NCBI GenBank assembly: GCA_031553975.1
Contig: JAVBKP010000046.1
Coordinates: 1-9,944, forward strand
Direction of reading: 5' to 3'
Origin: JAVBKP01 sp031553975
GTDB lineage: Bacteria > Bacillota > Clostridia > Peptostreptococcales > Anaerovoracaceae
Length of the DNA stretch: 9,944 bases
Shown piece after piece: positions 6,071 through 9,944 of the stretch. Both the position numbers and the translations under genes were made by a program. The notes under the pieces were generated by a model. It saw only the letters and a list, made by a program, of their open reading frames with translations. It did not search any database and was not told the DNA's origin. The stretch's first letter is position 1; the number at the start of each line of letters is the position of its first letter.

Positions 6071-9000
6071 TAATTCGTTCCTGTTCCGCTATTGGTAGTT
6101 ACTACTATAGACGTATTTGTGCTGGTAGTTGTAGCTGGCTCCGTGGTTTCCCCAGTGTCTGGAATCTCCACTGGTGTGAAAGGTCTCAATTTGGCATCTG
6201 GTGCTATTGGGTATGCTATCACATCAGGGTTGTGCAACGGGCAGTAATACTTTGGCAATTCGTATTCTAAATCTTCTGCCTTCGCCCCCGTCCAGCCATC
6301 CGGTCTCTTCACGAATACACTGCTCTTTGGTGTTGGGCAATATGGTGTAACTAGGAATTTTGACTCAGAACAAACGATGCCCGTTACATGAAAATCGTCC
6401 ATCTCTACTGGCTCAGTTCCTTTTACAAATATCTCACTCTTTATAGTCCCTCTAGGATCTAACCTAGATAAGTCCGTAGGAAGCTTTCCTGAGATTTTGT
6501 CAATCTCAACGGTGACTATAGTCCCCGCTGGTGCTGATGGGAAGTTCTTTGCTTTTAGCCCTTTATGACCCTTGACGAGTACTTTGCTCCAAAGACCCGC
6601 CGCACGGCTACTACCTTCACCTAAGTCTATATCTACGTCATTTCCAATCCACACAGCCGCTGTGTAGTATGGTGTAAATCCACAAAACCAAGCATCATAG
6701 TTGTTGGAGGTAGTTCCCGTCTTACCCGCTGTTGGTATACCTGACACTTGGGCTCTTCCTGCAATACCTTGTGTTACTACGCTTTTCAATATATCTGTCA
6801 TCACATAGGCCACTTCTGGCTCTACTACTTTGTGGCTCTCTGCCTTTGCCTCTAACACCACTTGACCATCTCGCGTGGTTACTTGTGTATAGCATATTGG
6901 TTTGTTGTATACACCGCCATTGGCAATGGTGGCATACGCCGCCGCCATTTCTAGTGGTGATATTCCATTGGTCATTCCTCCAAGGGCAAGGGCCGATGGA
7001 TTCATGTCGTTAGATTGACCCTTTTCTACTACAGTAGTCACACCCAAAGCCTTTAGCATATCAGCTGATGCTACGGGACCTACTTCTGTTTGCATCTTCA
7101 CAGCAGCCACATTAATGGATTGCTGCAATGCATATCTCATACTTACAAGCCCTGCGTATTTGTTGTTGTGATTGGAAGGCCATGGTTTACCATCTACTAT
7201 GTTCTCACAGTCATCTATTACCGTAGCTGCTGTCTTACCCATGACCAAAGCAGGCAAGAATGTACCTATTGGCTTGATAGAAGATCCTGGTGAGTTAGGA
7301 TTGATTGCTCTATTAAATATCATTTTACCTTCAACGTTTCGGCCACCTACCATGGTTCTAATTTGACCATTGGTCTGGTCTAGAACAACGATAGCACTTT
7401 GAGGCTGTATCAGCTTTTGTCTAAGGGTATATTGATCTTTTGTTACCTCTTTGCCCTCGCCATTGACTGAGGTGCCAGTCTTTGCTACCCTTATGGTTCC
7501 ATCATCTTTAAATTTAAAAAAATCTGGATTTTCTGTAACAAATTCACTGCTAATTACTAGGTTCTTCTCGTCATCTAGTTCCTTGTACTTGGCGGGAATC
7601 AGCAACGCTCCCCCATTGTAGCTATATAGCAATTTGTTTTCTACAATGTAAATTTTCTTAAAGTCTATTGTGGTTTCTGTGCTTCCGTCGGAATTTTTAG
7701 ATTTATAAAAATTCAGTTTTTTGCCTTTTAATAATATTAAATCTCCATTGGCAGCCTTTTGAAATTCATCGCTTTTTAGTATGAGATTTTTCTCTTCATC
7801 AAAATAATTGCTAAATTTGTACAGCATGGTTCTGCCTGTAGAATCTACAATATCGTTTGTCTTTGGATCACGCTTTACTTTGCCAGCATTGCCAATGGGT
7901 GCTGTTGGGAAGTTTTCGTTCTTGTCAAACTCTGCCTCTGCTGCCATTTGCATTTTCATGTCAAGGGTGCCATATATTTGAAGTCCACCGCTATAAACCA
8001 AGTTTGTAGCCTCTTCCTCTGTATAACCCTTTTGCGCTATTAAATCTGCTTTTACTTGTTTAATAACATAATCGCTAAAGTAGGATGAAATACCTCCTGC
8101 AGCTTCAAGTGTTGGTTTTAGCGCATCACGAATGTTCTCAGCCAATGCCTCTTGATACTCTGCCTCACTAATATACCCATTCTCAAGCATAAATTTAAGA
8201 ACCATCTCTTGTCTTTTTTTGAAACCGTCATTATAAACAAGAGTGTACTGTTCCCCCACATCTAGTATGTTTTCTGGTAGCACAGTATCTGGCACATCAT
8301 TATTTTCATATTTCTTAATAGCCATATACCTACTTGGACTTTGTGGCATACTAGCAAGCATTGCACATTCTGCTATGGTTAACTCTGATACATCCTTAGA
8401 AAAATATGATTGAGCTGCTGCTTGTACACCATATCCGTTACCAAAGTTGATGGTATTCAAATAAGCCTCTAGGATTTGTTCCTTGGATAAGGCTTTTTCT
8501 ATTAGAACTGTATAGTATGCCTCTTTGATTTTTCGCGTCCAGTTCCTGTCTAATTCTAAGTATAAGTTCCTAGCCAGCTGCTGGGTGATGGTACTGGTTC
8601 CACTAGCTCCCTCAAGGGTGACAATGCTTTCAACCACAGCACCAGCTAGTCTTGTGAAGTTAAATCCGTTATGTTTCCAAAATGTCTTGTCTTCTATGGA
8701 TATAACTGCATTTTGGAGGTTCTTTGGAATCTGCGCATAGGGAATATTGGTGCGCCTAACACCGTCTTGTGTCTGTATATCCTCAATCTTCTCGCCATTC
8801 ATGTCATAAAGTACAGAATTCTCTGAAAGCAAGGAGTAGAAATTGGTCGGGTCTATTGGCGGCGTATTCTTTACAATTGAGAACACGATCCCCCCTAAAA
8901 CCACGAAACAAAGTAAGGCCGTAATGCCTAGCACCATAAATACAGTCTTCCACCTAATTTTCCGACCTTTGCGCCCTTTTTGTCCTGGCTCTTTTGGCGT

Positions 9001-9102
9001 TTTATTGGTTTTTCGCTTACCAGTTTGGCTTCTACTTCTTCTTGGTGTTGTACCACTGTCTGCCTCATCATAAATATCATTATTACGATTTTCTTCAGTC
9101 AC
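6070..9102 (-). CDS. ponA: Class A penicillin-binding protein 1A (bifunctional transglycosylase/transpeptidase)
   Basis: A 1010-residue cell wall synthase that polymerises lipid II into glycan strands and crosslinks the stem peptides on the outer face of the membrane. A basic cytoplasmic tail (20-52) precedes one transmembrane helix (53-76). The GT51 domain has all five motifs: EDKTFWKHNGF at 137-147 with catalytic E137, GTSTITQQLARN at 168-179, RKIKE at 190-194, EAYLNTINFGNGYG at 212-225 and ECAMLASMPQSPSRY at 245-259. The transpeptidase has SSIK with Ser607, SIN at 662-664 and KTGT at 794-797. A linker of roughly 200 residues (about 380-565) separates the domains, longer than in simple Gram-positive PBP1; an OB-like domain is likely. 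The C-terminus has Cys911, Cys922 and Cys954 and a Ser/Thr-rich end (about 985-1010), probably disordered and outside the cell. The GTG start has AGGTGA 6 bases upstream, and an in-frame stop just above excludes a longer form. The symbol ponA is by family analogy. Confidence 0.96.
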   Translation of the reverse strand: MTEENRNNDIYDEADSGTTPRRSRSQTGKRKTNKTPKEPGQKGRKGRKIRWKTVFMVLGITALLCFVVLGGIVFSIVKNTPPIDPTNFYSLLSENSVLYDMNGEKIEDIQTQDGVRRTNIPYAQIPKNLQNAVISIEDKTFWKHNGFNFTRLAGAVVESIVTLEGASGTSTITQQLARNLYLELDRNWTRKIKEAYYTVLIEKALSKEQILEAYLNTINFGNGYGVQAAAQSYFSKDVSELTIAECAMLASMPQSPSRYMAIKKYENNDVPDTVLPENILDVGEQYTLVYNDGFKKRQEMVLKFMLENGYISEAEYQEALAENIRDALKPTLEAAGGISSYFSDYVIKQVKADLIAQKGYTEEEATNLVYSGGLQIYGTLDMKMQMAAEAEFDKNENFPTAPIGNAGKVKRDPKTNDIVDSTGRTMLYKFSNYFDEEKNLILKSDEFQKAANGDLILLKGKKLNFYKSKNSDGSTETTIDFKKIYIVENKLLYSYNGGALLIPAKYKELDDEKNLVISSEFVTENPDFFKFKDDGTIRVAKTGTSVNGEGKEVTKDQYTLRQKLIQPQSAIVVLDQTNGQIRTMVGGRNVEGKMIFNRAINPNSPGSSIKPIGTFLPALVMGKTAATVIDDCENIVDGKPWPSNHNNKYAGLVSMRYALQQSINVAAVKMQTEVGPVASADMLKALGVTTVVEKGQSNDMNPSALALGGMTNGISPLEMAAAYATIANGGVYNKPICYTQVTTRDGQVVLEAKAESHKVVEPEVAYVMTDILKSVVTQGIAGRAQVSGIPTAGKTGTTSNNYDAWFCGFTPYYTAAVWIGNDVDIDLGEGSSRAAGLWSKVLVKGHKGLKAKNFPSAPAGTIVTVEIDKISGKLPTDLSRLDPRGTIKSEIFVKGTEPVEMDDFHVTGIVCSESKFLVTPYCPTPKSSVFVKRPDGWTGAKAEDLEYELPKYYCPLHNPDVIAYPIAPDAKLRPFTPVEIPDTGETTEPATTTSTNTSIVVTTNSGTGTN

Positions 9103-9108
9103 TATTTT

Positions 9109-9114
9109 TCACCT
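9109..9114 (-). promoter_or_regulatory. Ribosome binding site deciding the PBP GTG start
   Basis: AGGTGA (complement of TCACCT) ends 6 bases before the GTG at 9102. The TGA within it (9111-9109) is an in-frame stop for the PBP reading frame, so GTG is the earliest possible start. Confidence 0.8.
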
Positions 9115-9159
9115 CATCCCTTTGGATGTTTTCTTAATCAATGGATTTTGCTAATAAGT

Positions 9160-9168
9160 ATTATACCA
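9160..9168 (-). promoter_or_regulatory. Extended -10 promoter for the PBP-unknown-holA operon
   Basis: Read on the - strand, TGGTATAAT (9168-9160) is a perfect -10 box with the TG motif of extended -10 promoters. No good -35 box is visible 16-18 bases upstream, as is common for this promoter type. Transcription would start near 9153, leaving about 50 bases of leader. It lies just after the stop of the comEC-like gene, with no terminator between them, so read-through from that gene is also possible. Confidence 0.55.
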
Positions 9169-9174
9169 TATCTA

Positions 9175-9944
9175 CTAATCCAAGTGTATATTTTTCCACT
9201 TTTTTTGTTGCATTGTAAGCACTTGCAGTTTATTTTTACCAACATTAACCAAAACAGCCCCGTCTATGTCATTGCGATATGTACCTATATTGCTTTCCGC
9301 TAGCTTGTCTAATACTGTCTTTGATGGGTGACCGAAGGTATTATACTTTCCTACTTGTATAACCCCTATGTCTGGCTCAACAATGTCTAATAACGCTCTT
9401 CCTGTGGAATACTTGCTCCCATGATGACCCACTTTTAATATGTTGGCGTGCAATGCATTTTGCTTTTCCTCCTTTTGACTGCCATTTGCCCTCAAAAGTT
9501 TCGTCTCTCCTTCTTCGGACAAATCACCCATACCCAGCATACTGATCCCATCATAGTTTACCTTGACGATGAGCATATTTTCATTTTCATCTGCCGATAA
9601 GGCATCTCCATTGTGAGATTTTGTTTGGCTGATTTCAGGATAAAGTACATCAATGGATACTTTGTCATCCACTTGTATCCTGTCCCCTGCCGCCAAGTAC
9701 ACAATGTCTTTTTCTTCTTTGTGAAATATTTCACCAACTTGGTCTTTTTCTGAGGCATATCCTGCATATAGCGCAATTTTGTCAATAGGCATTTTGGTGG
9801 TCAACGATGAAATTCCGCTATAGTGATCTTTGTGCATATGTGAAACGATGGCAAGATCTAACCTGCCTACACCATTTCGCATAAGATACGGGTACAACAC
9901 GTCTTCTGCCATGTCTCGTTCATCCGTCAAGTAGCCACCGCCAT
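9175..9944 (-). CDS. comEC: ComEC/Rec2-like protein, C-terminal metallo-beta-lactamase domain, 5' part cut by window edge
   Basis: ComEC forms the channel that brings single-stranded DNA into the cell during natural transformation; its C-terminal metallo-beta-lactamase-fold domain is thought to act on the incoming DNA. The frame stays open to the right edge, where the last codons read GGGYLTDERD after a partial codon ending AT, fitting the usual DGG(G) start of this domain. Counting from the TTG at 9930, SHMHKDHYSG at 30-39 is the HxHxDH metal motif, GMGD at 133-136 supplies the next metal ligand region, VGHHGS at 167-172 and FGHPS at 199-203 follow. The run LKVGHHGS...VIQVGKYNTFGHPS is typical of the ComEC/Rec2 branch. 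That TTG has no ribosome binding site and lies within the domain, so the start is outside the window. A stand-alone secreted hydrolase of the same fold is the main alternative; only the upstream sequence can decide. Confidence 0.78.
   Translation of the reverse strand, partial: GGGYLTDERDMAEDVLYPYLMRNGVGRLDLAIVSHMHKDHYSGISSLTTKMPIDKIALYAGYASEKDQVGEIFHKEEKDIVYLAAGDRIQVDDKVSIDVLYPEISQTKSHNGDALSADENENMLIVKVNYDGISMLGMGDLSEEGETKLLRANGSQKEEKQNALHANILKVGHHGSKYSTGRALLDIVEPDIGVIQVGKYNTFGHPSKTVLDKLAESNIGTYRNDIDGAVLVNVGKNKLQVLTMQQKKWKNIHLD

Noticed and set aside
7471..7482. KTGT at residues 541-544 as the PBP transpeptidase motif
   Set aside because: It comes before the SSIK serine at 607; the true motif is KTGT at 794-797, after SIN.
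9151..9162. Short inverted repeat TAATA-AG-TATTA overlapping the PBP -10 box, as an operator
   Set aside because: Five base pairs of pure A/T in an A/T-rich spacer is expected by chance.

Overview
The window looks like ordinary chromosome from a low-GC Gram-positive bacterium of the Clostridia. A Lachnospirales-type anaerobe is my best guess from protein style alone; I cannot name a genus. The signs are AGGAGG-type ribosome binding sites, TATAAT-type promoters, TTG and GTG starts, long perfect terminator hairpins, and a class A penicillin-binding protein with a basic N-terminal tail and a Ser/Thr-rich C-terminal tail. I see no phage, transposase, tRNA, rRNA or CRISPR.

The left part (1-4562) reads on the + strand. 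It opens with the 3' end of an ftsH-type AAA+ zinc protease gene, cut by the window edge, followed by a very long palindrome (1556-1613) that can act as a terminator. A good promoter and ribosome binding site then start a two-gene unit: a polytopic membrane protein resembling GT-C glycosyltransferases, and a MATE-family efflux transporter.

The right part (4561-9944) reads on the - strand and meets the left part tail to tail. From right to left it holds the C-terminal metallo-beta-lactamase domain of a ComEC/Rec2-like protein (cut by the right edge), an extended -10 promoter, a 1010-residue bifunctional penicillin-binding protein, a 138-residue protein I do not recognise, and holA (DNA polymerase III delta). 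The last three genes are packed with a 1-base overlap and a 1-base gap, so they look like one translationally coupled operon. It ends at a hairpin at 4561-4613 whose T-tract lies on the - strand.

The window links housekeeping functions: membrane proteolysis, envelope export, peptidoglycan synthesis, clamp loading and DNA uptake. I found no convincing new multi-gene system. The points most worth a second look are the unknown gene coupled between the PBP and holA, the membrane protein paired with the MATE transporter, and the 26-bp palindrome after ftsH.
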